NCBI RefSeq assembly: GCF_030064165.1
Contig: NZ_CP125947.1
Span: 3,906,001-3,970,000, forward strand
Length of the DNA stretch: 64,000 nucleotides
DNA from: Comamonas resistens
Lineage (GTDB): Bacteria > Pseudomonadota > Gammaproteobacteria > Burkholderiales > Burkholderiaceae_C
Reading direction: 5' to 3'
Shown: piece by piece, positions 53,397 through 62,434 of the stretch
Layout of the letters: every line of letters begins with the position of its first letter
Numbering within the stretch: position 1 is the first letter of the stretch
Translations under genes and position numbers: made by a program
Notes under the pieces: generated by a model
The model's input: the letters and a program-made list of their open reading frames with translations, nothing else
The model's database searches: none
What the model was told of the DNA's origin: nothing

Positions 53397-53753
53397 TCAG
53401 AAAGTGATGACCTTGTCCGCAGCCAGCGTCCAGTCGGCCAGCTCGGGCAAGGTGCCGATCTCCACGCCTGCGATCAGCGTCAGATCGGCCAGCCCCCGCG
53501 CCAGTGCGCAGGTGCGGCACAGCTTCAGCGTCACGCCTTCGGCCACCAGATGTTCGACCATGGCCTGCAGGCCGCTGCCCGCGCCATCGTGCTGATGGGG
53601 CAGGCCGACCACGGTGGCATCGGACATCAGAAAGACTTTCACCTCGGGCCTGGCTTCGTGACCGCGCAAGGCCGTGGCCACGCGCAGAGCCGACAGGCAA
53701 CGCTCGCTGCCATAAGGCGCAGCGTGGACGATCACAACGATTTTTTGGGACAT
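53397..53753 (-). CDS. DsrE/TusD-like sulfur-relay protein
   Basis: A 118-residue protein of the DsrE/DsrF fold (KIVVIVHAAPYGSERCLSAL, VKVFLMSDATVVGLP, LKLCRTCALARGL). Cys residues near 79-82 are in the place used for persulfide transfer in the family. It follows the TusA-like gene on the same strand, separated by a GC-rich repeat, and probably works with it and YedE in sulfur trafficking. The start at 53753 follows an open frame to 53816. Confidence 0.85.
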   Translation of the reverse strand: MSQKIVVIVHAAPYGSERCLSALRVATALRGHEARPEVKVFLMSDATVVGLPHQHDGAGSGLQAMVEHLVAEGVTLKLCRTCALARGLADLTLIAGVEIGTLPELADWTLAADKVITF

Positions 53754-53793
53754 CAAAAATTCCTTAGCAAATAGTGCAACGCCCAAAACTGGC

Positions 53794-53918
53794 GCAACCC
53801 AGCAAGGGGACAGCAAGCACCGCCGCGCAGCGAGGCTGTCGTCCCCCTCCGCGCAGCAGAGAGGGGCGCCCGGCTAGGGGGAAGCGGCGGGGCCGCCTAG
53901 GCAAAGCCGCTCAGGGGG
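53794..53918 (-). repeat. GC-rich 3'-end repeat, copy 2
   Basis: On the minus strand it begins just after the TusA stop with CCCCCTGAGCGGCTTTGCC, then TAGGCGGCCCCGCC and GGGGGACGACAGCC. It separates the TusA-like and DsrE-like genes. Confidence 0.8.
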
Positions 53919-53920
53919 TG

Positions 53921-54160
53921 TTACTTCCTGATCAAGTACCTGATAGTTGGTCCATCCTGCTGAATCTCCAGCACCTCATAGCCATGGTTCCTGGCGTCCA
54001 GCGGAATGTTGTTGATGGACTGCGGGCAGTCCGACACCACTTCCAGAATCTGCCCGGACTGCAGGCTGGGCATGGCTTCCAGCGTGGCCACGGCAGGATA
54101 GGGGCAAGGCTCGCCCAGCATGTCGAGGCGGAAGTCGGGAATGTATTGGGAGTCACTCAT
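53921..54160 (-). CDS. TusA-family sulfur carrier protein
   Basis: A 79-residue protein with the TusA/YedF CPxP motif (LGEPCPYPAVATLEAM), where the Cys carries persulfide sulfur. It starts 17 bases after the YedE-like transporter gene, so the two are co-transcribed. It might receive sulfur from the transporter for thiolation or cofactor synthesis. Confidence 0.92.
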   Translation of the reverse strand: MSDSQYIPDFRLDMLGEPCPYPAVATLEAMPSLQSGQILEVVSDCPQSINNIPLDARNHGYEVLEIQQDGPTIRYLIRK

Positions 54161-54177
54161 GATGGATTCCTTGAGGT

Positions 54178-55404
54178 TCAAGCAATGCGCGAGGCAGTGG
54201 TGGCTGCTGTGGCAGCGGCTAGGCGGGCTTTTTTGGCAAAGAAATGCTTTTCCCACCACAGCACCAAAGCAAGCGAGATGCCCAGCATCACATAGGTCAG
54301 CAGCAGGCCGCCTTGGGGGCCCATTTCCTTGAGCAGATTGACCTTGTCGTAGCTGGTGGCCAGTGCGGGGGCAATATCGTCCCAGACCAGGGCCAGCAGC
54401 GTGGAGCCGATCACATTGCCCAGGCCCACCCACCAGTAATGCACCTGGCCTTCGACGGCGCGGTACATCCAGCCGGTTTCGCAACCACCGGCCAGCACGA
54501 TACCGAAACCGAACAGCAGGCCGCCGATGACGGCATTGGGGCCGGCCCAGAAAATCTTGGGGTCCATGCCCAGCTGCACATAGCTGTAGATGCCAATGGT
54601 GCCCACGGCCATGCCGGCAATGATGGCCTTGGCCATCTGCGTGCGCCCCGTGATCCAGAGGTCACGAAAAGCCGAGGTAAAGCAGACCTGGGCCCGCTCG
54701 ATGATCAGGCCGAAGGCCAGACCGAACAGAATCGCCATGCCCAGCTTGGGCGCTTCGGCAGCCTTGCAGATGCCCCAGGCCACACAGGCCAGAAACAATG
54801 CCATGCCGATGCGAAAGCGACGCTTGGCCTGGGCCTCGCGCTGCTCCAGTGGCTTGGGGGCGCTGACTTTCTGCAGCTTCACGGGAATGCGGAAGATGGG
54901 CAGCAGGCTGACCTTGGCACCCGCCAGCGAGCCTATGGCCGTGGCAATCGCAAAGAACCAGGCATGCAGCGAGAACTGGGGAATGCCGGTGAAGAAGGCC
55001 GCCAGATTGCAGCCCATGGCCAGACGCGCGCCAAAGCCCGCGATGATGCCGCCGACGATGGCCTGGAACACACGAATGCGGTGGTTGGGCATGCGCAGCT
55101 TGACGTTGTTGGCCCAGAGCGCGGCAGAGAAGCAGCCCACGAACATGCCGATGATCATCAGCCCGTCCACCCGTGTCAGCGGCGTGCCCTGCAGGCCGAT
55201 GACCTTGAAGTAGCCCCAGTTGCTGAGGTCCACACCGGCGAACTGCAGCAGATGCCCGCCCCAGCGGGTGAACTCGCCGGTCACGGCCCAGAAGGTGCCG
55301 GTGATGCCGAAGTAATACGCAGATAGAACGCCCGCCGCAATGACTGCGGGTACGGGCGACCAGAAGCGCACCAGGTATTGGTGCTTGAAGTCTTGCCAGC
55401 TCAT
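54178..55404 (-). CDS. yedE: YedE/YeeE-family thiosulfate/sulfur-compound transporter
   Basis: A 408-residue inner-membrane protein with about nine or ten helices. Internal repeats each contain a cysteine turn (GARLAMGCNLAAFFTGIPQF and VLAGGCETGWMYRAVEGQVH), as in YeeE proteins, where such Cys residues pass thiosulfate through the membrane. The longer frame to 55560 includes a terminator-like hairpin and is not native. It is followed by the TusA-like gene, supporting a sulfur (or selenium) uptake function. Confidence 0.9.
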   Translation of the reverse strand: MSWQDFKHQYLVRFWSPVPAVIAAGVLSAYYFGITGTFWAVTGEFTRWGGHLLQFAGVDLSNWGYFKVIGLQGTPLTRVDGLMIIGMFVGCFSAALWANNVKLRMPNHRIRVFQAIVGGIIAGFGARLAMGCNLAAFFTGIPQFSLHAWFFAIATAIGSLAGAKVSLLPIFRIPVKLQKVSAPKPLEQREAQAKRRFRIGMALFLACVAWGICKAAEAPKLGMAILFGLAFGLIIERAQVCFTSAFRDLWITGRTQMAKAIIAGMAVGTIGIYSYVQLGMDPKIFWAGPNAVIGGLLFGFGIVLAGGCETGWMYRAVEGQVHYWWVGLGNVIGSTLLALVWDDIAPALATSYDKVNLLKEMGPQGGLLLTYVMLGISLALVLWWEKHFFAKKARLAAATAATTASRIA

Positions 55405-55460
55405 GCCTTGCTTTCCTGCCACGTATGCCAACGTGGCGTTTTTCCGATCGACCAGCAAAA

Positions 55461-55489
55461 AACGCAAAAACCCGGAAGGTTTTTGCGTT
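55461..55489 (-). terminator. Terminator upstream of yedE
   Basis: AACGCAAAAACC and GGTTTTTGCGTT pair around five bases; the minus strand continues with TTTT. It would end transcripts of the 741-residue protein gene. Confidence 0.78.
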
Positions 55490-55614
55490 CGATGACCGGC
55501 AGATACGGCTATAGATAAGTGCCCATCCATGGGCGGCAGGCGGCTTGCGCGCACCTGCACTGGCCTCGGATTATCCGCTTCCGATTTCAGCGGCGGGCGG
55601 CTGGCCTGTTTACC

Positions 55615-57840
55615 TTACTGAGCTGCTGCGCCACCCGCCTCGGGGCTGGCAGGCAAAGCTGGCGCTTGTGGCGCTGTGGCTTCGGCGGCCGTGGCTGCAG
55701 GCTTGGGCTGCCACTTTGCGGGCAGCACGGTATCCAGCCAGTGCAAGCGCCAGGCCAGCAGCAGCGCTAGCGCCACGACGGCCAGCAGCCACAGGCTGTT
55801 GCGCAGCTTGTGCGAGTCGGCAAACGGGTCGGCCAGGTTGCGCTTGGCATTCAGCGGCACCTTGCCCGTCTGCGACAGACTGCGGCCCAGGCCCAGATTG
55901 ATGTTCATGCGGCCGTTGATGGCCCAGCCGCTGGCATCCAGAATCGGCCCCAGGCTGCGCTGGCGCAGCTTGAGCCAGGCAATCATCATGCTGGGCCCCG
56001 AGATGGCCAGGACGATGCCCAGAATGGCCATGGGAATCCACGGGCCCAGTTCGATGAACTTGCCAAAAATACCCACGATCACCGCACTCAGCGAACCCAG
56101 GGCCACGCCTATGGCGGCCACCGTGCCCACATCGGTCTTGCGCGGTGCAGCTGCGGGCGCCAGCTCCTTGGGGGCCGTGGCCAGCTTGGCGGCGCTGTCA
56201 CCCAGATTGGTGTTGACCAGATCGCTCTTGGCCGCCGCATGCTTGGCCACCTGCTCCTCGATCATGCGCAGGAACTTCTTGTAGGGCGAGAAGAAGGCCT
56301 GGCCGATACTGGTGGGGTTGTCTATGAGCTTGACGATGGTGGCATCCCAGTCGTTGCCCTCACGGTCATAGAACACACCGTTGCGGCCCACGAAGAGAAA
56401 GTCCACATCGCCGGCCGTGAAGGCCGCCACAATGGTTTTCTTCTCGCCCTCGCGCTTGCATTCGCAATAGGCCAGATAGGTCTTGGCCATGGCTGCCAGC
56501 GCCGAATGCGCGGCAGCGTCGGCCACTTCCACGGTCAGATCGCAGCTGCGGCCGTCCAGGAACAGCGTACCGGCCTGGAAAGCCGCCCCTTCACGGCGGT
56601 AAAAGCGCGAGAAGGAGACGAAGTTGTTGAGCAGCTCCAGCAGATCGCGCTGCAGGCGAATCAGTTTTTCCAGCGCCATGGCCTGCTCGCTATGCTCTTT
56701 CTCGGCCTCATCCTGGTCCAGCAGCGCCAGCAGATCGGCTTCCGCGCCGCTGGCCAACAAGGCCTGCACCTCGGACTCGGGCAGGCTGCCCAGCGGTGTT
56801 GCAGGGCAGGCGGCCAGCCATGCCTGGCACTGGCTCAAGGTGCTCTTGAGCTGGTCCCACTGCTCCTGCGTCAGCTCTGTCAGCGCTTCGCCGAACACGG
56901 GTTGCACGGCCTGCTCGCGCAGGGTCTGCAAAGCTGCGGCCCAGGCGGGGTTGACGCCCTGCACCAGGGGCAGCACGCGCTCGCCCGTCACCGAGGCCAG
57001 AGGCAGGGCGGCAATGCTGTCCGAGCCATTGCTCAGCACCTGTGCCCCCAGCGCGGCATAACCCTCTTCCGTAGGGTTCAGCGGCGCCTGGGCGCGGGGA
57101 TCGAACTCCACCAGACCCGTGCGGGCAAAGAAGTCATCGACCTTGGCCTGCACGGCATTCACGGCCTCGGCTGCAGCCAGCGCCTGAGCGCGGGGCGTGA
57201 GCTGGCAGCCCAGCTCGGCGGCCTGGGCAAACCAGGCCTGCAGCGCACGGGCATCGGCAAAGAATGCCTCGGCACGGGCGCGGTCGATACCGGCCACGCC
57301 ATCGCAGCCATCCACGCTGCCATAGGCATCCTGAATGCGGGCGATCAGTGCGGCCAACGCTTCGTTGTCCTGCGCCGTGGCGGCGGAAATCACGCCATCG
57401 CCGTTAAAACGCAGCGCCTGCAGCGATGCCAGCCGCTCCTGTACCTGGGCCAGCGTGATGGAGCTGGCATCGCTTTGGCCGGCGATGGCCAGCACGCGCC
57501 GGGCTTCGCCCAGCAGCATCAAACCCTCTTCACTGGCGTCATTGATGCTGGACAGCTGCAGCACATCGCCACCGTCAGCCAGCACCTGCGGATCCTTCAC
57601 CCGTGCCACCGCCCATTCGCAGGCGGCCACCAGCTCTGGCGGGCGGATGCGTCCATCCTTGCTGACATCGATCAGATCCAGCGTTGCGCTGTCGAACTCG
57701 ATTCCTCGGGTCGGGCAGGCCAAGGCCACCCAGAGCTTTTTATCCAACTCGCCGATATGGGCAATGTCCTGGCCGGTACGGATCACCACCTGATCCACAT
57801 CGCCGGCGCGGAAAAACTGCCACTCGTAACTCTGCTCCAT
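55615..57840 (-). CDS. Large membrane protein of unknown function
   Basis: A 741-residue protein. The first 560 residues are largely soluble and Ala/Leu/Gln-rich, with an EF-hand-like loop (DVSKDGRIRPPELV) and another Asp/Gly segment (RFNGDGVISAA), which suggest possible calcium binding. A glycine-rich helix (GTVAAIGVALGSLSAVIVGI) and two more helices lie at about 580-640, with another at about 690-706, then an Ala/Pro-rich tail. Text such as FLFVGRNGVFYDREGN has no family I recognise. No signal peptide is present. It looks like a conserved hypothetical membrane protein; function is not assigned. Confidence 0.75.
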   Translation of the reverse strand: MEQSYEWQFFRAGDVDQVVIRTGQDIAHIGELDKKLWVALACPTRGIEFDSATLDLIDVSKDGRIRPPELVAACEWAVARVKDPQVLADGGDVLQLSSINDASEEGLMLLGEARRVLAIAGQSDASSITLAQVQERLASLQALRFNGDGVISAATAQDNEALAALIARIQDAYGSVDGCDGVAGIDRARAEAFFADARALQAWFAQAAELGCQLTPRAQALAAAEAVNAVQAKVDDFFARTGLVEFDPRAQAPLNPTEEGYAALGAQVLSNGSDSIAALPLASVTGERVLPLVQGVNPAWAAALQTLREQAVQPVFGEALTELTQEQWDQLKSTLSQCQAWLAACPATPLGSLPESEVQALLASGAEADLLALLDQDEAEKEHSEQAMALEKLIRLQRDLLELLNNFVSFSRFYRREGAAFQAGTLFLDGRSCDLTVEVADAAAHSALAAMAKTYLAYCECKREGEKKTIVAAFTAGDVDFLFVGRNGVFYDREGNDWDATIVKLIDNPTSIGQAFFSPYKKFLRMIEEQVAKHAAAKSDLVNTNLGDSAAKLATAPKELAPAAAPRKTDVGTVAAIGVALGSLSAVIVGIFGKFIELGPWIPMAILGIVLAISGPSMMIAWLKLRQRSLGPILDASGWAINGRMNINLGLGRSLSQTGKVPLNAKRNLADPFADSHKLRNSLWLLAVVALALLLAWRLHWLDTVLPAKWQPKPAATAAEATAPQAPALPASPEAGGAAAQ

Positions 57841-58195
57841 GAAAACTCAAACTCCTAAGGCTGTGCTTGCCCACTACGCTATCAAAACATGAGAGTTTAA
57901 AAGTCATTGAGCCAACACTTTCCAAGTCGCGCGAATTTTTGACGGACTTGATTCGCAGGAGCCTTTTCGGGAACATTTTTTACGTTTTCAGCCTCTTCGG
58001 CTCAATGCAAGCGATCGCAGCTTCAATTACCTGCGCTGGCCATTTCAGAGGTTTCCCCGTGCCTTTGCAATCACAAATCAGGCCATTCAATATGTCAAAA
58101 AAAATACCTGAAACCAGTGATTGAACAGACAGCGCATCGAGTACATGCTTCCATGCCATTCTTCGCCGTAAAACTCAATCATTAGGGAGCCAAAA
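57841..58195. other. Divergent intergenic region, AT-rich
   Basis: Promoter space for two divergent genes, with no supportable ORF. It is AT-richer than most of the window, like the hydrolase gene that follows. I see no strong palindrome. Confidence 0.45.
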
Positions 58196-60034
58196 ATGAA
58201 ATTCAAAAACCATCTTCTTATCTCAACCCTCATGGGTGCTTTCATTTCAGGATGTGGAGGCGGTGGTGGGGGATCTGCAGACAACAGCCCACCGCCCGAG
58301 CCCAAAGACCCATTGACCGCCTACAAGAATCAGAAAATCAACTGGGGAAGCTGCGATGCATATTTTTCAAAATATTCAGATTCCGATGGAAAAAAATACA
58401 TTACCAAACTTGGTGACCGGCTGCAGTGCGCAGATATCGATGCACCATTGAATTACAGCAAGCCTGATGATTTAAGAGTAAAAATTTCAATGATGCAGGT
58501 TCGCGCTGCGGAAAGTTCCGACAAAAAACCTCATTTATTTTTCAACCCTGGTGGCCCTGGAGGGGATGGATTTACAGATTCACTAGAATTTTCTTTAGCA
58601 CTTTCCATTGGGAACCCCCAAAAACCCATTGGTTCAATGTACAGAGAAATCAGTGAAAATTTTAACTTCATCGGATTCTCCCCCAGAGGCGTAGGTGCCA
58701 GCACCAATATTTCATGCGCAGGCAATCAGCTTGTTTACCCCACTGACGACACAGCAGCTGGTGGGAATTCTGAAAATATCAAGAGAATTACTGAAATAGC
58801 CAAATACACTGCCATCAATTGTCAGAAAAATCCTGTTTCCGACTATATCAACACTGATGCCACTGCCCGAGATATGGATTTGATGCGTCACTTGCTGGGT
58901 GACAAAAAAATGCATTATTACGGTACATCTTATGGCACATGGCTTGGTTTCTGGTATGCGGGTATTTTCCCCGATCAAGTTGGCCCCATGGTTCTGGATA
59001 GCAATATGAATTTCAGCCAAAGCATTCACCAAGCAGGAATCAGCTACGAGCAGGGAAGAAATCACACCTTTAATAATTTTATTGTGCCTTATGCAGCCAG
59101 GCACAATGATGCCTTTGAGCTAGGTAGCAGCAGACAGGAAATCGTTGAAAATCTAGCCAATTTTCACCCAATCACCAAAAAGATATTAGTACAAATTCAA
59201 TTCAGAGCAGAGCCATACAATATTGCACTAGCACTCGCAACAACAAAGCTGCTAAAAGTAAGTAGTGATGGCTTGAAAAATAATCTAGACCTAGATTCAA
59301 TATCAAAAAATATGCAAAACATGGTCATAGAAACCGGAGATGAAGAAGTTGATAACCAAAAATCAAGTCTCATAAAAAACATAGTTTCAGAAATAAACAG
59401 CCTTCAAAATCCTGATTATTGGTATACACCCAGGCCCTTCCCTGTGAGTGACTACGTATTCGATACAGTCGTATGCAACGATGAAGCCATTTCCAATAAA
59501 GACCCCGTATTTTGGATCGACACGGGGTTTGAGCTGGCCCGTGCTTTGCCCATTGGGCGCAACCGTATCGCAGGCCAACCCTGCCTTTACTGGAAGCGCA
59601 ATGCGGCATTCACCAAGCCCGCCATGAATGACTTAAAAGCAGCCAAGCTAATGATGGTTCAGAGCCAATATGACGTACCCACGCCTTTGAGCGGAGCCAT
59701 GGAAACCTTCAATCAGTTGCCCGCAACCAGCATGGTGTATGTCAAAAACGAAGGCAGCCACGGCCTGCAATTCTATGGAACCGAGTGTGTGGATCTGACC
59801 GTCATGCGCTACCTGCTGGGCCAGGCACCTGTCAATCGCATGACCACCTGCGAAGGCAAGCCGATGACCCTGGACAAGCCGGCAACCGGTGCAGCCAAAA
59901 CTACCGCAGGCCAGAGCAAAGCCAGCCCTCGGACGGACGACTCAGACGAGGAAGCCTCTAATTTCGAGGACCCCGAACTGGCACGCAGACTGATTGAGCG
60001 CCTGCGCGGAGCAAACAGTGCTGCATCTCACTGA
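58196..60034 (+). CDS. Secreted alpha/beta hydrolase lipoprotein (tripeptidyl-peptidase-like)
   Basis: A 612-residue protein. The lipobox ISGCGG (Cys near 20) is followed by six more Gly, so it is an outer-membrane or surface lipoprotein. Landmarks are HLFFNPGGPGGDGFTD (oxyanion region), nucleophile elbow YYGTSYGTWLG with Ser in GTSYG and the C-terminal TAP-like part (MVQSQYDVPTPLSGAMETFN, EGSHGLQF with the catalytic His). Related proteins cleave tripeptides or other small amides. The first 1.3 kb is clearly AT-rich compared with neighbours, hinting at transfer; GC rises toward the 3' end. Confidence 0.88.
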   Translation: MKFKNHLLISTLMGAFISGCGGGGGGSADNSPPPEPKDPLTAYKNQKINWGSCDAYFSKYSDSDGKKYITKLGDRLQCADIDAPLNYSKPDDLRVKISMMQVRAAESSDKKPHLFFNPGGPGGDGFTDSLEFSLALSIGNPQKPIGSMYREISENFNFIGFSPRGVGASTNISCAGNQLVYPTDDTAAGGNSENIKRITEIAKYTAINCQKNPVSDYINTDATARDMDLMRHLLGDKKMHYYGTSYGTWLGFWYAGIFPDQVGPMVLDSNMNFSQSIHQAGISYEQGRNHTFNNFIVPYAARHNDAFELGSSRQEIVENLANFHPITKKILVQIQFRAEPYNIALALATTKLLKVSSDGLKNNLDLDSISKNMQNMVIETGDEEVDNQKSSLIKNIVSEINSLQNPDYWYTPRPFPVSDYVFDTVVCNDEAISNKDPVFWIDTGFELARALPIGRNRIAGQPCLYWKRNAAFTKPAMNDLKAAKLMMVQSQYDVPTPLSGAMETFNQLPATSMVYVKNEGSHGLQFYGTECVDLTVMRYLLGQAPVNRMTTCEGKPMTLDKPATGAAKTTAGQSKASPRTDDSDEEASNFEDPELARRLIERLRGANSAASH

Positions 60035-60067
60035 GACATAAGCCTCATCCTGGCTCAGGATCACTTC

Positions 60068-60099
60068 AAAGGCTGCAGACCCAGGTTCGCAGCCTTTTT
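60068..60099 (+). terminator. Terminator after the hydrolase gene
   Basis: AAAGGCTGC and GCAGCCTTT pair across a 12-base loop, followed by five T. Confidence 0.82.
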
Positions 60100-60220
60100 C
60101 ATGCCAATCCATCCCACGGGAATCTACATTCAAAAAAGTCACTGCCGGCTGAAGCTTTGCTCGAAACCGCGAAACGCGGCGACGCCCGGGTCATGGGCCA
60201 GCCTTGCCGTCCCCCCTTCC

Positions 60221-60445
60221 GGCGACCTGCTGGGCACGGGCACGCTGTCCGGCCCCACGGAGGCCGAAGCCGGTGCGCTGCTGGAAATCACTGAAGGCGA
60301 CAAAAAGCCGCTGACCCTGCCCAATGGCGGAAGCAGCACCGTCCTGCTCGACGGCGATGCCGTGGTTTTTACCGGCTGGTGCGAGAAGCCCGGCGCAGCC
60401 TGCATAGGCTTTGGCGAATGCCGCGCCACCGTGCTCCCCGCACGC
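60221..60445 (+). pseudogene. C-terminal remnant of fumarylacetoacetase
   Basis: The frame reads GDLLGTGTLSGPTEAEAGAL, then TLPNGGSSTVLLDGDAVVFT, then GWCEKPGAACIGFGECRATV and LPAR, the C-terminal portion of fumarylacetoacetases. The upstream three quarters, including the metal-binding and catalytic parts, is missing: at 60215 the text changes to unrelated SLAVPPS. The small open frame extends past the homology. No intact fah copy is in the window. This is either a deletion remnant or an insertion-derived fragment. Confidence 0.75.
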
Positions 60446-60551
60446 CAGGCCAGATCGGCGCATCGCAACCCGCCTGCCGGCAGCCGGCCGGTTTTTCTAT
60501 GCCGTATCTGCCGGTTTGATGCGGGCTTGCGGCAAGTAACGTCATGACACA

Positions 60552-61742
60552 ATGGCCGCCATGCCAGTCGCTTCGGACACCTCCACGCCCGCCCCCAAAA
60601 CCGCTGCTGCTCCACGCCAGGAACCGTCGCTGCACGCGACCGGCCGCAGCCCTCTGCCCGCCTCGATTGCCGGTGCTTTTGCGGCGGCTCAGTACTCGCT
60701 GCAGCACAGCCTGGATCAGGCGCCCGAGTCGGAGGACACCGGCCTTCTTCCCCAGCTCTATGCCAGCCGCATAGGCCCGCGTGCCCAAGCCTATTACCTG
60801 GCCCAGTTCAAGCGCTTCGATGCACTGGACCGCAGCCTGCCCAGCTGGAATATGGCCGCCGCCTTTTTCACCCTGGCCTGGTGCTGCCTGCGCGGCCTGT
60901 GGACAGAAGCGGCCAAATACCTGGCCGCCATTACCGCCGTGGCGCTGCTCTGGTGGTTTGGTCTGCGCCCCGCTTTGCCTGCCGCCATGGCGCTGGGCGC
61001 GGGCGTGGCGCTGTGGCTGGCCGCCCTGGCCGTGCCTGGGCTGCTGGGCAATGGCTGGTACTGGCGCAAGGTGCGCCAGCAAACCCTGCAAGCCATCAGC
61101 GCTGCGCCCAACATGGCCGAGGTTCACACCCGCTTGCAGGCGCAAGCAGCCCCCACGCAGCAAAAGCTGGCCGCACTGCTGGTGCTGGCCCTGCCGCTGG
61201 CTGCTGCGGCTGGCGCAGGTCTGGCTCTGCTGCCCGCAAGGCAGACCGAGCCGGCGATGATTTCCGAGCCAGTCGCCCCCATCGACATGGCAAAAATCCA
61301 GTCCACCACACCCGCAGCCAAGCCTGCTGCCGAGCCCGTGCCCCAAGCGGCCGCCGCACAGACAGTGCCTGCCACGCCAGAACCTGCCCCGACAGTCGCT
61401 GCACCACCCGCATCCGAACCGGCAGCTCCGACAGCCATGCCTGCCCATGCCGAAACCGCTGCAGCAAGCCAGCCTGCCAGCGATCTGCAGCCCGGCAAGT
61501 TCTATCTGAACCTCGGTGCCTTCTCGAATCAGACGGAGGCCAAGCAGGCCCTGTCCCTGCTCGAAAAAGCGCGGCTGCCGGTGCTGAGCCAGACCCTGTC
61601 CAGCAACAAAGGCGAAGTCACCCGCCTGCGCAGCGGCCCCTTCGACAGCCGCAAACGCGCGGAAAAAGCCGCGCGCAAGCTCAAGACCGCAGGCCTGGAA
61701 CCCGGACTGTTTCAAGCCGAGGAGAACAAGAGCGCTCCTTAA
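60552..61742 (+). CDS. SPOR-domain membrane protein
   Basis: A 396-residue protein. After a short N-terminal segment, hydrophobic helices (FFTLAWCCLRGLWTEAAKYL onward) span about 100-160, another near 195-220, then an Ala/Pro-rich linker and a C-terminal SPOR-like domain (FYLNLGAFSNQTEAKQALSL, VTRLRSGPFDSRKRAEKAAR). SPOR domains bind peptidoglycan stripped of stem peptides at division sites. A second Met four codons in is equally plausible as start. A role at the septum is inferred from the domain. Confidence 0.82.
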   Translation: MAAMPVASDTSTPAPKTAAAPRQEPSLHATGRSPLPASIAGAFAAAQYSLQHSLDQAPESEDTGLLPQLYASRIGPRAQAYYLAQFKRFDALDRSLPSWNMAAAFFTLAWCCLRGLWTEAAKYLAAITAVALLWWFGLRPALPAAMALGAGVALWLAALAVPGLLGNGWYWRKVRQQTLQAISAAPNMAEVHTRLQAQAAPTQQKLAALLVLALPLAAAAGAGLALLPARQTEPAMISEPVAPIDMAKIQSTTPAAKPAAEPVPQAAAAQTVPATPEPAPTVAAPPASEPAAPTAMPAHAETAAASQPASDLQPGKFYLNLGAFSNQTEAKQALSLLEKARLPVLSQTLSSNKGEVTRLRSGPFDSRKRAEKAARKLKTAGLEPGLFQAEENKSAP

Positions 61743-61909
61743 ACAGAAGCAGCTTGCGCATGCTGCATGGAGATCTCAACAATAAGATGGCTTAAATCAC
61801 CATAAATACCAGCGCTGTCAGCTACAAATCCCATAGCGCGTTGCAGCTGTTTGCACTTTGCATGCTCACCTTGAAAACAAGCCCCTGGAGACCCGCTATC
61901 GTGTGCCAC
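61743..61909. repeat. Degenerate copy of the GCAGCTTGCGC family
   Basis: AGAAGCAGCTTGCGCATGCT opens just after the SPOR gene stop, and CAGCGCTG..CAGCTAC and AGCGCGTTGCAGCTG follow. Arms are imperfect. Confidence 0.45.
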
Positions 61910-62305
61910 ATGACAAGACTCAAAACCCCACGTTTTCAGCTCTGCTGCGGTGCAGCAGCCCTGGTTTTGCTGGCCGCTGGTTGCGCCAGCAATGATGCGG
62001 CTGTCCGCCCCGGTACGCCCGCCACGGCCGGTGGCAGCCTGATCACAGGCAGTCCGGCAAGCTCAGTTGCGCCTGCCACTCCTGTGCCGCCGCACCAGTT
62101 GCAGGTCTGCAATGCCAAGCCAGTGCAGCTCTACATAGGCCACAACACCATGCCTTCCACGCTGGAGATGATCCGCAAAAAGGCCGGCGCCTACAGCGTG
62201 CGCGTGCTGGGCGAGAACCAGCCCACCACCATGGAGTTCGACCAGGAGCGCCTGAACGTCATTGCCAACGAGGCGGGCAAGATTACCGCTCTGCGCTGCG
62301 GCTGA
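61910..62305 (+). CDS. I78 peptidase-inhibitor-like lipoprotein
   Basis: A 131-residue lipoprotein: signal (FQLCCGAAALVLLAAGC, lipobox AAGC near residue 24), a Pro/Thr/Ser linker and a C-terminal I78 inhibitor-like domain bracketed by two Cys (CNAKPVQLYIGHNTMPSTLE, RVLGENQPTTMEFDQERLNV, ALRCG). It could inhibit serine proteases in the periplasm or at the surface; unproven. The Met at 61910 precedes the signal; the upstream frame is not native. Confidence 0.85.
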   Translation: MTRLKTPRFQLCCGAAALVLLAAGCASNDAAVRPGTPATAGGSLITGSPASSVAPATPVPPHQLQVCNAKPVQLYIGHNTMPSTLEMIRKKAGAYSVRVLGENQPTTMEFDQERLNVIANEAGKITALRCG

Positions 62306-62321
62306 CATCGGCCATGCACCC

Positions 62322-62434
62322 AAAACCGGCGCTCTCCGTGCCAGAGAGGCCGAGCAAGGGCCGCCCCGCCGCGAAGGCATTGTCCCCCTTCAAGGGGGAA
62401 GCGGTGGGGCCGCCTAGGCAAAGCCGCTCAGGGG
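62322..62434 (-). repeat. GC-rich 3'-end repeat, copy 3
   Basis: On the minus strand it starts CCCCCTGAGCGGCTTTGCC and contains the stop codon of hemW within CCCTGA. TAGGCGGCCCCACC and GGGGGACAATGCC follow. Confidence 0.8.

Noticed and set aside
55810..57858. 682-residue plus-strand frame
   Set aside because: It is antisense to the 741-residue membrane protein, rich in Gln/Gly/His, without a ribosome-binding site.
57867..58124. 85-residue plus-strand ORF in the divergent intergenic region
   Set aside because: No ribosome-binding site, no domain, and it occupies the promoter space of both neighbours.
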